A model generated the notes under the pieces. The model searched no databases, was not told the DNA's origin, and worked only from the letters and a program-made list of their open reading frames with translations. A stretch of DNA of 64,000 nt from Sorghum bicolor. Taxonomy: Eukaryota > Streptophyta > Magnoliopsida > Poales > Poaceae. Each line of letters begins with the position of its first letter. The first letter of the stretch is position 1. The position numbers were made by a program, and so were the translations under genes. Positions 32,287 to 44,308 of this stretch are shown piece by piece. Location: assembly GCF_000003195.3 (NCBI RefSeq), contig NC_012876.2, positions 45,751,276-45,815,275 on the forward strand. Reading direction: 5' to 3'.

Positions 32287-33709
32287 GTGATAGGAGTTGC
32301 CTGATACCGTTGCTGCATATGTACTCCTTGTTATCCCTACTCGTTACCTACCTTGTCCTATGTAGATAGGCGCGGAGTCTATGCTTAGCTTGCTTAGTCC
32401 GGTAGAAGTCGGGTGATGTCCTGTCACCTGCGAGATATAGGTGGATACCTGCTTGATTAAGCAGTGGTTGCTGGGGAAAGAAATAACCAAGTGTGGAAAG
32501 TAATTGGAGACCGGGCAGGGTCTTATAGTGGGTTGCCCATAGTGCCCCTGCCTGTGTCGATTAAGGACCGATCGTTGACGGCCCTCTTGTCATGTTGAAC
32601 GCATGCCCCACACTTAGCTGGAAGGATAAGTCGTTCCGACCGCGAAGCCTGAACACTATCCGGGCCGGGAATCGAGCCGCCATGCGCTGTATTGGTGGTG
32701 GTTGAGGAGAACGACGAGGGCGCGGCGCGCAACCTTGGTATACCTTGGATACCTCGGTCGCCGGAACGGTCCTCGGGTACTGGCGGTGCCTGCCGAACCC
32801 GCGAATTGGTCCTGGATAGTGTAATACGGTGATCTGTAGCTCACTTGATCAGTGAGTGTGGTTTGTGTGGGGAATACCTCGCTAGCTGGTTAGAAATCGA
32901 TTCGAATCGCCATCGCTCCTGGATAGTGAGCACTTGACATGAGCCCTGTCCTCGTAGTAAGGACTATGGAACACTTGGGTTTTAATGAAACGGGTTTATG
33001 ACTGCTGTGATGAGGTACTATCATAGTCTCATACTTGCTTGTAATAGCACAGGAGCAAACCTAGATAATAGATAATGATACTTTCAACTTGAGCAGATTA
33101 AAAGAAGAAAAGATTTATGTAGGTTCGGGTAATAAAACCTTGCGGTATTTGCAAAATGGTTGTCAGCTACCCCACTAAATAGCCTTCATGATCCTTGATG
33201 AGTCTTTATTTTAAGTTTATGACGGGTAAGTCTAGCTGAGTACCTTCTTGTACTCAGGGTGCTATTCCCATGTTGTTTTGCAGATGGTCAAATGTACTAT
33301 GGTTATTGCATCCTCTGTCTGTACCCAACTATGGGGGATGACTAGACCAAGGGCAATGGTCACTCCGTCTCTTCTTTTGCTTTTGTGGGAATGACCGAAC
33401 TATGGCACTGTATCAGACTTATCGTGTGTGTTGTAATTTCAAACTATGAAACTTCCGCTACTTGAAGAACTTGGTTTGTAATAACTTTAAGCACTCCGAT
33501 GTAATTTATGAATGTTGTAATCTGGATGTGCTTGTGGATGGCGACCGCTAAACTTATTACGATCTTGGCTGTATATGCGATGTGTGGTTTGAAATCCTGC
33601 GAGATTTCACGGACTACCGGGATTATATGGGCTTAAGCGTGATAGTTCGACTATGCAAATGGTCACTATTAGGCTTAATCTCTTATAATTTGGTCGGTTC
33701 TGTTACAGC

Positions 33710-33721
33710 TGGTATCGGAGC
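33710..33721 (+). other. Primer binding site of Tekay-1
   Basis: TGGTATCGGAGC, 2 bp after the LTR. It matches the initiator tRNA-Met complement with one change (A to G at position 8). Confidence 0.85.
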
Positions 33722-34526
33722 AAGGTTTAGCGAGTTACTGTTCATAAGTACATTCTAAACAAAAGTCTAAACCGGTTTAATGAAGGATTTTAGTAATTAA
33801 TAAAGATCAAGGTGTTAAACTAAGTTTTGGAAAACTATCTAGTGTGCCATGGTCATATCCTTTATGCCCAGTTAAGGACTCTAAGGTGGCTAGCTAAGTA
33901 CTGACTTGGGGGTTGATGCATCATATTTTTATTTCTCGCTCATACGGCGTGCAATAGTATGAGTGCCATTCAATTGAGTGGTAATGTATGGATCAATTCT
34001 TCCTCTACGCCATGGTAAGTGGGAGTTGTGAGAGCATGATCGGATACACTACCGGTCTAGGGAAGTGTTGTCAGGTGCTGTGTCATGCACACATGTTGGT
34101 GTGTCTTGGGAACAGTACCGCATGCTGGGAATTCCGTCCTGAGAGGCGATGCCGTCAATAGGGCGATGATGTGGGTAGTGGCACGTCACATGCATGGACG
34201 GGTGTCTGTGTATGTGAAGTGCATGGTTTTAAATTCTTGCTCTGCATGATCATATTGTGGGTGGGCTGAAATGAGTTTTCTGCAGGTACACTAACCACGT
34301 TCTCGCTTAGAACGCTAGTTACGTTATGAGAGAACGTTGTGTGCCACCGCATATACCGCTTAGTGTTAACCTTTGTTTCAAAGTTTGTGAGATCGTAAGT
34401 TCGTGCATGCATCATGTTCATTTCATATCATTGCTTACTTTCCCCCTTAATTTAATCTGTCCCAATTCTAAATAAAATAATTAAAGGTAATCCTCGCTCT
34501 TACCCACGGTATTCCAATTGCAGCAG
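33722..34526 (+). other. Tekay-1 leader with candidate splice sites
   Basis: No gene. A consensus donor ATG|GTAAGT lies at 34014/34015. Acceptor-like gcag sequences end directly or 3 nt before the ATG of orf0 (34523) and directly before the ATG of gag (35894). Alternative use of these would give separate mRNAs for orf0 and gag-pol. Confidence 0.4.
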
Positions 34527-35570
34527 ATGGCACGCACTAGGCTCACCGCTCGCAAGTCCACTGGTGGGCGGGCCCCTCGCCATCCGTTGGCAGCTAGGAG
34601 CTCGTGACATAAGAGCAAGTTCCTAGAGGAGTTTGGGATGCCCACTTTGCTTTGGAGGGTGCTCAGTTCGATGGGGTATCCCGAAGGAAGGGAGCCTCGC
34701 TACTATTGGGCTAAGGAGCCGCTTGGTGACGAGACCCTGGTGGGGATTGAGGCAGTTGTCCCTACCAGTGGAGGAGACCCTGCTTGGGGCGGCTGGGTGT
34801 ACGAGTCCCGAGGTGTCACGCCTTTCCACAGTACCAGCAGGGCAGCTTTCGCAGTTTTGAGGGACCTCATGGAGAGGTTTCCACAGGAGCTGGCCCACGC
34901 CTTCGCTGGGGTGTTTCCCCGGGGTGACCCTTACACTTCGGTGTGGGGTCAGTCCGAGGTGAATGCTCTAGAGAGGAGTGCGGATGAGGACCAGCACAGT
35001 GACAGTGCAGCTATGAGTGCCATGTACGCGTTGATGAAGACCTATGGAGGCCTGGAGCGTTGTTTGGGTCGCTTGTCCGGGTCTCTTCTCACCGTCCAGG
35101 ATGAGAAGCGTCAGTTGCAGCGTGAGTTTGACTCTGAGGTTGAGAGGCTACAGGCAGAGTTGGCTCGTGTGACCAGAGAGAGGGACCAGGCAGTCCAGAA
35201 GAACAGTGAGCTGAGTCAGGACCTGCTTGCAGTACGGGAGCAGAAGGACAGGGTGACTACTGCTCACAGGAACTGCGAGCGCATGCTAGTCCATGTGCTT
35301 GGACAGAGGAATGAAGCCTGGCACGAGGAGGACACTTTGAGGGCCCGACAGCTAGAGCTAGAGCAGCAGCTAGCTAATGCCGAGGAGTACAATGAGAACT
35401 TGCATGAGGAGATTCACCAGCTGCATAACCAGCTCCACCCTCACCACCTACCTGGAGCCGCGGAGCTAGACTCTGAGGACGAGATGGACGCGGATCCCGA
35501 GATAGGAGCAGCTGCTAGTGGTGACGAGGATGAGGATGGCTCTGGCATGGACAGTGACCACAGCGAGTAG
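34527..35570 (+). pseudogene. Tekay-1 orf0: histone-H3-tail-like N-terminus plus coiled coil (one nonsense codon)
   Basis: One frame of 348 codons from the ATG at 34527 to the TAG at 35568, broken only by a TGA at 34605 (codon 27). The protein starts [20 protein letters not shown]. Histone H3, after its initiator Met, starts [20 protein letters not shown]. Of those 20 H3 positions, 15 of the 19 that can be compared over residues 2-20 are matched or nearly so, including the unbroken ARKSTGG around K9 and S10; K4, K14 and K18 are Arg, Arg and His. Codons 38-150 form a Trp/Gly-rich region, codons 190-310 a coiled coil (QRELELEQQ-type heptads), and the C-terminus is very acidic. Extra ORFs upstream of gag are known from grass relatives (RIRE3/RIRE8 orf0); their function is not known. 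The element is otherwise young, so the stop looks recent. Confidence 0.8.
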
Positions 35571-35894
35571 ATGCTAGGGCTCTAGAGCTAGTCTTCCCTC
35601 TTTTGTGATGTATGTTGCGTGGCATGTCATGTACTTTTGGATCTGGGCTGTGTAAGACTTTATGAGTTGATACTGAAAGTCCAGTGTATGTATGCTGGCA
35701 AGTTGGATGTACGCGAACCTTGTTGCGTGAATGTTAAGTAATCTGTTAGTGATGTTGTGCGTGGATGATGAGTTGTTGTGCCTTTGTTTATTGTGTGAAT
35801 TTATTCCCTCAGTAAATTCAGTATGGCACAATTTTACACATTTTCTACCGGTTGATGGCAACTCCTAACGATTGCTTATCATTGGCATATGCAG
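35571..35894. other. Spacer between orf0 and gag in Tekay-1
   Basis: 324 bp, AT-rich, no gene. It ends in catatgcag directly before the gag ATG at 35895, which resembles a 3' splice site. Confidence 0.5.
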
Positions 35895-38800
35895 ATGGTG
35901 CAAACACGTGGCGGGGGTAGCAGCAATCCGGGCCTTGGAACAGGTACATCCGGAGGTGGGTCTCAACGGATTGAGGACAGAGCACCAACACCGCCACCAC
36001 CACCGCCTCCCCCGTACACTGCGGATGTGTTTTTCGCGCAGTTTCTAGGAAGCCAACGCAACATGGAACAGATGCAGCGCAACATGGAAGAAGCTTTGCG
36101 CAACATAGCTGACAACACCCGTCGTGGAGATAATCAGGGTGGTCGGGAGGTCAACCAGTACAGTTCGTTCAAGGACTTCATGGATACCAAGCCACCAATC
36201 TTTAAGGAGGCCTTGGAACCGCTCGAGGCAGATGAATGGATCAATACCATGGAGCAGAAGTTTCGTCTTCTCCGAATGACAGAAGAACTCAAGGCTGAAT
36301 ATGCGGCACATCAGTTGCAAGGACCCGCTGGGATTTGGTGGTCCCATCACCGTACCACCTACCCAGAGGGGACACCAATCACCTGGAACCGCTTCACCAC
36401 CGCTTTCCGGGGAAATTACATTCCTCCTGGTGTGTTTGAAATGAAGGTTGGGGAGTTCATGAGGCTGTCCTAGGGGACGAAATCTGTGAAAGAGTATCTA
36501 CATGCCTTCAATAATCTCGCTCGATATGCCCCTGAGTTTGTAAACACGGAGGCCAAGAAGATTGCCAGTTTCCAGAGAGGCTTGAATCCAAAGATGCTGA
36601 AGACCATGGGTACAGGGGCCAGGGCTACTTTCAATGCCTACATCAGTGACTGTCTGACCCAAGAGAACAATAACAACAACTACAGTGCATCCAAGTCACG
36701 TAAAAGGGCTTTTGAAGCTGGATCATCCCAGTCCAGGGCACCCGTGACAGGGCGACAGCAGTATCGTCCCCCTGCCCCAGGTGCTAGGTTCCGACCGCCG
36801 CAGAGAAGGAACACCGGACATCCAACACAGCAGAAGCCGTACAAGGTGGCGATAGCTCCTGCCAAGCCAAAGGCAATTCAAGCTGCAGCACCTGCCGCCA
36901 ACAATGCGCCCAAGGGTCCATGCTATAACTGCCACAAGATGGGGCACTTTGCTAAGGAATGTCCCTACCCCAAGAGGCAGCAGCCAACATATCCAGCTCG
37001 TGTGCATCATACCTCGATTGAGGAAATCCCGGAAGGAGAACCGGTAACAGCTGGTATGTTTTCTGTCAACCAACATCTTGCAGTTGTTTTGTTTGATTCT
37101 GGATCGTCGCATTCATTCATGAGCCAAGCATTTGCACAAAAGCATAATCAACCAGTTACAGATCTGGGCTATGGCTACCGCATCAGCTCAGCAGGGGCAG
37201 ATGTGTTGACCAATAGAGTGGTCCGAGGGGCAACCCTGGATGTAAGTGGCCGAGTTTTTCGGATAAATCTAGTGGTCATGCCTGGGTTAGTTTTGGATGT
37301 TATCATGGGCATGAACTGGATGAGAGAATGGGATGCGATCATAGATACTGGGAAGAGGATGTTATCCCTCAGAGAACCACAGGGCAGTGACTCTTTTCAA
37401 GTACCTCTGCCCCGTCGTCTTGACTTTGCTAACATCTCCTGTGCTACGCACGTGGTCCCTTTACCACAGATCCCAGTAGTCTGTGAGTTTCCCGATGTGT
37501 TTCCCGAGGAGTTACCAGGACTTCCCCCAGATAGGGAGGTAGAGTTTACAATCGAGTTGATACCAGGTACAGCACCAATATCTAGAAGGCCGTACCGGAT
37601 GCCACCAAACGAACTCGCAGAATTGAAGAAACAACTGAAGGAGTTACTAGAAAAAGGGTTCATCCGGCCCAGCTCGTCGGAATGGGGTTGTCCAGCGTTG
37701 TTTGTGAAAAAGAAGGATCAGTCGTTGCGCATGTGCGTGGACTATCGTCCACTCAATGCAGTGACAATCAAAAATAAGTATCCCTTGCCAAGGATTGATA
37801 TCCTGTTTGATCAGTTATCCAAGGCAAGAGTGTTCTCTAAGATAGATTTGAGATCCGGGTATCACCAAATCAAGATTCGTCCGCAAGATATCCCGAAGAC
37901 TGCTTTTTCCACCAAATATGGGTTGTACGAGTATCTTGTCATGTCCTTTGGGTTGACAAATGCTCCTGCATACTTTATGTATCTGATGAATTCAGTCTTT
38001 ATGCCAGAATTGGATAAGTTTGTTGTGGTGTTTATCGATGATATCCTGGTGTATTCAGAAAATGAGCAAGATCACGCCGAACATCTGAGAATCGTGCTGA
38101 CACGATTACGAGAGCATCAGTTATATGCCAAGTTCAGCAAGTGTGAGTTCTGGTTGAAGAAAGTTCCGTTCCTAGGGCACATTTTGTCTGAAGAAGGGAT
38201 TGCCGTGGATCCATCAAAAGTGCAGGAAGTCATGGACTGGAAGGCACCAACTTCGGTCTCGGAAGTTAGAAGTTTTCTTGGTCTGGCCGGGTATTATCGT
38301 CGTTTTATACCTGACTTCTCCAAGATTGCTAAGCCAATGACAAGTTTGCTACAAAAGGATCATAAGTTCGTCTGGACGGAGGGGTGTGAGTTAGCCTTCC
38401 GCACCTTGCGAAAGTTGCTAACCACTGCTCCCGTTCTGGCACAACCTAATATAGAGAAGCCTTTTGATGTGTTTTGTGACGCATCGAAGAGTGGCCTGGG
38501 GTGTGTGTTGATGCAAGATGGCAGGGTGATAGCTTATGCTTCCCGACAGTTGAGGAAACATGAAGTCAACTATCCAACGCACGACCTTGAGTTAGCAGCT
38601 GTGGTGCATGCTTTGAAGATCTGGAGACATTATCTGCTAGGAAATAAGTGTCACATTTACACCGATCACAAGAGTTTGAAGTACATCTTCACGCAGTCCG
38701 AGCTGAATATGAGGCAACGACGGTGGTTAGAGCTAATCAAGGACTATGACCTGGAGGTTCACTATCATCCAGGCAAAGCTAATGTGGTCGCAGATGCTTT

Positions 38801-40367
38801 GAGTCGCAAACCGCACTATCAAATGGTTCAACCGTTGTTTGAAGATGGGTTCAATCTTATGCATCCTGAGGTCCTATGTCATATACAACTCAGTTGTTCA
38901 CTCGAGAGTCAAGTCATTGAAGGTCAGAAAGCAGACAAGGGTATTTTCCACATCAAAGAGAAGATCAAAGATGACCCAAAGACTCAGTTTCGGGTTGATG
39001 AGAAGGGAGTATTGTGGTTTCAACAGCGGTTAGTGGTCCCGAAAGATCGGGAGTTGAAGAATCGCATCATGGATGAAGCCCATCTCTCTAAGCTTTCTAT
39101 TCATCCTGGCAGCAGCAAAATGTATCAAGATCTAAGGCCCCACTTTTGGTGGACCAAGATGAAGAAAGAAATAGCAGCTTATGTGGCCCGTTGTGACACG
39201 TGTTGCAGAGTTAAGGCCATCCATATGAAACCTGCAGGTCTGTTGCAACCGTTATCAGTTCCGGAGTGGAAATGGGAAGAGGTCAGTATGGACTTTATCA
39301 CGGGTTTACCAACCACAAGGAAGGGGAATGACTCGATTTGGGTAATCATAGATCGATTGACCAAATCGGCCCATTTCATCCCTGTGAAGACTCGTTACCG
39401 ACCTCCTGAGTACGCCGATATATATATGGCTGAGATCGTCAGATTGCATGGTATTCCCAAAACTATCATATCGGATAGAGGACCGCAGTTCACTGCTCAC
39501 TTCTGGGAGCGCATGCATAAGAGCTTGGGGACCAGTCTGATAAGAAGCACAGCGTATCATCCCCAGACTTCAGGACAAACCGAGAGGTTAAATCAAGTGT
39601 TAGAAGATATGCTGAGAGCCTGTGTGCTATCATCCAAGGGATCATGGGAATCGTGGTTACCTTTGGCTGAATTCTCCTACAATAATAGTTATCAAGAGAG
39701 CATCAAGATGGCCCCGTTTGAAGCTTTGTATGGTCGAAGATGTCGAACTCCGTTAAACTGGGTTGAACCTGGTGAAAGAAGATACTATGGTATCGACTTT
39801 GTGAATGATGCCAAGAAAAAGGTGCAGATTATACAGCAACATATGCAAGCAGCGCAATCACGACAGAAGAGTTATGCTGATAAGAGAAGAAGGCCACTTG
39901 AATTCAACATAGGTGACTATGTGTACCTCAAGGTTACGCCAATGAAGAAAGTTCAACGTTTCCGAGTTCGAAGCAAGCTTGCACCCAGATATGTGGGACC
40001 GTACCAAGTGCTAGAGAGGAAAGGCCCAGTGGCCTATAAGATTCAGTTACCTGAAGAGATGAGCTCGATCTTTCCGGTCTTCCATGTGTCGCAACTATGG
40101 AAATGTTTAAAAGTGCCTGAGCAAAGAGTTGAACCTCGAGGGATCAAGATAAAAGCAGACCTAGAGTATAAGGAGCAGCCAGTGGGGATTGTGGATACCA
40201 AGGAGAGAATAACCCGAAACAAAGTTGTCAGAACTTATAAAGTGGTGTGGAGTCATCATGACGATAGGGACGCCACCTGGGAAACAGAGGATTACTTAAA
40301 AACAGTTTATCCAAAATTTCACAAGAAATGGTTAGTAACCCAAAATCTCGGGACGAGATTTCCCTAA
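35895..40367 (+). pseudogene. gag-pol: Tekay-1 gag-pol polyprotein with chromodomain, one nonsense codon
   Basis: A single frame from ATG 35895 (or 35889, two codons earlier) to the TAA at 40365, interrupted once by TAG at 36471 in the middle of the gag capsid domain. Gag has the retrotransposon gag fold region (36170-36640) and zinc knuckle [14 protein letters not shown] (36921-36962). Protease: DSGSS at 37095. [19 protein letters not shown] near 37710 and FIDD at 38031-38042. RNase [10 protein letters not shown] near 38475, [10 protein letters not shown] near 38660. Integrase: HHCC near 39105-39215, catalytic D 39290, D 39467 (ISDRGPQF), E 39583 (SGQTERLN). The chromodomain lies at about 40150-40330 ([16 protein letters not shown]) and may steer integration to marked chromatin. 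I chose 35895 because an acceptor-like gcag abuts it. All catalytic motifs I looked for are present, so only the stop disables it. Confidence 0.95.
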
Positions 40368-40379
40368 GGGGGGAAGGGC
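40366..40379 (+). other. Polypurine tract of Tekay-1
   Basis: AAGGGGGGAAGGGC directly before the 3' LTR; plus-strand primer. Confidence 0.88.
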
Positions 40380-43300
40380 TGTAACACCCTAGGTGTTAAG
40401 CATGCACTTAGTCTCACCAAAGTCATGCATAAGCATTTCCATCAAGCATAAGCATCATGAGCATGACACTCCTTTCAAATTATGATTTTATGTGCTTCAT
40501 TTTATGTGTTTTAAATATGTTAAAAATATGATACTTGCTTCTAAAATTGTGAAAAATTCAAATTAGGTTGATTTATGTGTGAGAAGAATTTAGAATATTT
40601 TTGTGAAATTTTTGGAGCTATGGAATTTGAGAAATGGAATTTATACAAAAATATCCAAAAAGAATTTAATTAAAACCTAGAACTGAGTTTTAACTTGTAA
40701 TTCAAATTCTGTTTGGAATTTGGTCTTGCTTGTTAAAGCAAAGTGGTAGAGTTTTTGTTTTGGAACAATTTTGTTTTTGGGAGCAAGAGGTGAAAATGAT
40801 TTTTAATTGGTCCAAATGAATTTAGAAAGAATTTGGAGAAAAGAAATTTTCAAAAAAAAAAAGAGAAAGGGGCAGGCGCTGCTGGGCCAACCCCGCTTCC
40901 CTTTCGGCCCAGCAAGCGACCCGGCCTGCCTCCCCTCTCCCTCTCCCTGCCGCGCGCGGACGCGCCTCGCTCCACCCGGCGCCGGCCACGTGGCGGCCGT
41001 ACGCCGGCGTTGGACGCGCCGCGGCCGGCCTCCAACCCCCCTGGTCGGGACGCCGGCGCTGGCTCCCAGACCACTCGCCCGTTCTGTCCCCCCCCCCGTG
41101 CCCTCCTTCTCCTTCCTCCTCCGCTCGAACCGCGCCGCAGCAGCTGCTCCTCCGCACGCCATTGCCGGAGAGAGCTCCGCCGCTCGTCGCCGGCCACACC
41201 AGAGCCTCAAGCTCGACGCCGAGAGCACCAGGGCACTCGCCGTCGCTAGGGTAAGCTCGTGCGAACGTTCTACCGAGGTGAGAGTCCGTCGAGCGCCGTG
41301 AATCGCTCGTCGGAGTTACCCCGAGCTCGCCGGAGTACTCCGCCGCGGTGGATCTAGCGTTTCCCTGCGTCTTTTCGCTCGCTCTCTGTTGCGCTAGGTC
41401 GGTAGGAAGGTGAGGAAGCTCGGAGAGGCGTTTGCGCACGCTCTACCGCGCCGGAGCAGCCTGGCCACGGCGAGCAGCGCCGCCGTGCCGCCATGCATGC
41501 TCGCCGGAGGTGTTCCGGCCGTCCTCTGGTCGATCCAAGGGTACCGCTGGGTGCGTCTCGCTGCGGGGAGCACGTTGGTGCTCACCCCGTGGCCGGAGAC
41601 CTCACCGCCGGCGAGATCCGCTCGTCGGAGGTGAGCTCCCTCTCGGTCTCACTGACTGGTGGGGTCGGGGACCCACTGTCAGTCGCAGGGGTACCGCAGT
41701 GGGTGTAGATCTGGGTGAGCGTAGCGTTTTTCGTTGGTTTTCTTGAAAAAGTGTTTTCCAGAAATTGATTTAAAGTTTGTAAAATCTATATCTTGAATTC
41801 TACAGCTCCAAATTGAATGAAATAAATTTTGGTGTGTTCTATATTTCCAGATCTACAGTTTGATGTAATTGCATGTCATGTTGGAGCAACTTTTCTGTGT
41901 AAATATATTTTATCCATGATTTTGTTAAACTTGGAAAATGCATAGTAAATGGAATATGGCTCAGAAAAATGTGAAACTTGTTTTGCTGGCTCTGCATGTG
42001 TGTTTACTCACTGAGAAAATATTGTTACATATTATTTGGTGTATAAATGAATTTATGGCAATTTAAATGCTTGCATGGCAGTGCTTTATGATTTTTAATA
42101 ATTAAATGGGTCATGCAATAAATCTGGAAAATTTTGTGGGTATTTCTTATGATGTTAGATAAATTGTAAAAATATGAAATCTGTTGTTTGACACTTATAT
42201 CACAGTAGGGTGATTATACTTGCCTTATCCACTAATCTTGTGATTTTTGTGCCTCAAAATAAGTAACCAAAAATTATGAAAAATTTACAGTAGACTTTAT
42301 GATTAACTAGTAGTCTCCTATAATTTTTCTGGAATTTATTGATGAACAGAATTGCATGTGATTTTTTTATGGGCTTAGAAATGAATAAAGAAAATTTTGA
42401 ATGGTTGTGTATGTGGGTTGAATGGACTAAGTTGGGTTTGGTGTATCTTTGAAGCATCATGTAGGTTGCTGATGTCATTTGAAAAATAATTATAGAAGAG
42501 AATGTAATAGATGTTTGATTCAATTGTTTATTCTTGGATGATGTTGACTACCTTGTAGTAAGCATGACCAAGTACATTACCTATGCATCATAACATGACT
42601 CCTTTGGTACTCTCTCATATAAGCATCCACTCGGGCATCCCGCACTCCACTCATGAGCATATATGCATCATACAGGCTCGCAGGAGAACGAGGTGGGAAC
42701 CGAGGAACCCGAGGAGCTTCAGGAGCAGGAACCTCCGGAAGCACAAGAGCCCGGAGAGGAACTGCAAGAGTGTCCGGATCACCGACCCAGCACGTTTGAG
42801 AAAGGCAAGCCCCGGAGCATTCTAAGTCTCCCTATTCTCGCTAACTTATATAAAGTGCTATACTTATTCTACTATATTGCATATTAAGTGATAGGAGTTG
42901 CCTGATACCGTTGCTGCATATGTACTCCTTGTTATCCCTACTCGTTACCTACCTTGTCCTATGTAGATAGGCGCGGAGTCTATGCTTAGCTTGCTTAGTC
43001 CGGTAGAAGTCGGGTGATGTCCTGTCACCTGCGAGATATAGGTGGATACCTGCTTGATTAAGCAGTGGTTGCTGGGAAAAGAAATAACCAAGTGTGGAAA
43101 GTAATTGGAGACCGGGCAGGGTCTTATGGTGGGTTGCCCATAGTGCCCCTGCCTGTGTCGATTAAGGACCGATCGTTGACGGCCCTCTTGTCATGTTGAA
43201 CGCATGCCCCACACTTAGCTGGAAGGATAAGTCGTTCCGACCGCGAAGCCTGAACACTATCCGGGTCGGGAATCGAGCCGCCATGCGCTGTATTGGTGGT

Positions 43301-44308
43301 GGTTGAGGAGAACGACGAGGGCGCGGCGCGCAACCTTGGTATACCTTGGATACCTCGGTCGCCGGAACGGTCCTCGGGTACTGGCGGTGCCTGCCGAACC
43401 CGCGAATTGGTCCTGGATAGTGTAATATGGTGATCTGTAGCTCACTTGATCAGTGAGTGTGGTTTGTGTGGGGAATACCTCGCCAGCTGGTTAGAAATCG
43501 ATTCGAATCGCCATCGCTCCTGGATAGTGAGCACTTGACATGAGCCCTGTCCTCGTAGTAAGGACTATGGAACACTTGGGTTTTAATGAAACGGGTTTAT
43601 GACTGCTGTGATGAGGTACTATCATAGTCTCATACTTGCTTGTAATAGCACAGGAGCAAACCTAGATAATAGATAATGATACTTTCAACTTGAGCAGATT
43701 AAAAGAAGAAAAGATTTATGTAGGTTCGGGTAATAAAACCTTGCGGTCTTTGCAAAATGGTTGTCAGCTACCCCACTAAATAGCCTTCATGATCCTTGAT
43801 GAGTCTTTATTTTAAGTTTATGATGGGTAAGTCTAGCTGAGTACCTTCTTGTACTCAGGGTGCTATTCCCATGTTGTTTTGCAGATGGTCAAATGTACTA
43901 TGGTTATTGCATCCTCTGTCTGTACCCAGCTATGGGGGATGACTAGACCAAGGGCAATGGTCACTCCGTCTCTTCTTTTGCTTTTGTGGGAATGACCGAA
44001 CTATGGCACTGTATCAGACTTATCGTGTGTGTTGTAATTTCAAACTATGAAACTTCCGCTACTTGAAGAACTTGGTTTGTAATAACTTTAAGCACTCCGA
44101 TGTAATTTATGAATGTTGTAATCTGGATGTGCTTGTGGATGGCGACCGCTAAACTTATTACGATCTTGGCTGTATATGCGATGTGTGGTTTGAAATCCTG
44201 CGAGATTTCACGGACTACCGGGATTATATGGGCTTAAGCGTGATAGTTCGACTATGCAAATGGTCACTATTAGGCTTAATCTCTTATAATTTGGTCGGTT
44301 CTGTTACA
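40380..44308 (+). repeat. Tekay-1 3' LTR
   Basis: 3,929 bp, the same length as the 5' LTR and about 99.4% identical by eye. G-box at 40986-40993; second copy of the acidic ORF at 42663-42887. Confidence 0.97.

Larger units (their letters stand above)
29779..33707 (+). repeat. Tekay-1 5' LTR
   Basis: 3,929 bp with a gene-like layout: AT-rich start, GC-rich block 30270-31090 with a G-box (CCACGTGG, 30384-30391), possible donors (AAG|GTGAGC at 31026/31027), an AT-rich stretch of about 1 kb, then an acceptor-like catacag (32068-32074) and the acidic ORF. A TATA box lies at 32246-32253. Confidence 0.96.
29779..44308 (+). mobile_element. Tekay-1: young full-length Tekay-type chromovirus with orf0
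   Basis: 14,530 bp. Two LTRs of 3,929 bp each (29779-33707, 40380-44308) with inverted ends TGTAACA/TGTTACA, TSD cgccg, PBS, orf0, gag-pol with chromodomain, PPT. By eye the LTRs differ at about 24 positions (about 0.6%), the lowest in the window, fitting its place as the innermost insertion of the right arm. Two nonsense codons (34605 in orf0, 36471 in gag) make this copy defective, but it could be mobilised by an intact relative. Confidence 0.97.

Noticed and set aside
34527..35570. orf0 as a captured host histone H3 gene
   Set aside because: Only the first 20 or so residues resemble H3; there is no histone fold, and the rest is a coiled coil with an acidic end.
36471..36473. TAG in Tekay-1 gag as a programmed readthrough site
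   Set aside because: It lies inside the capsid domain, not at a gag-pol border, and fits the C-to-T decay pattern of the other stops.
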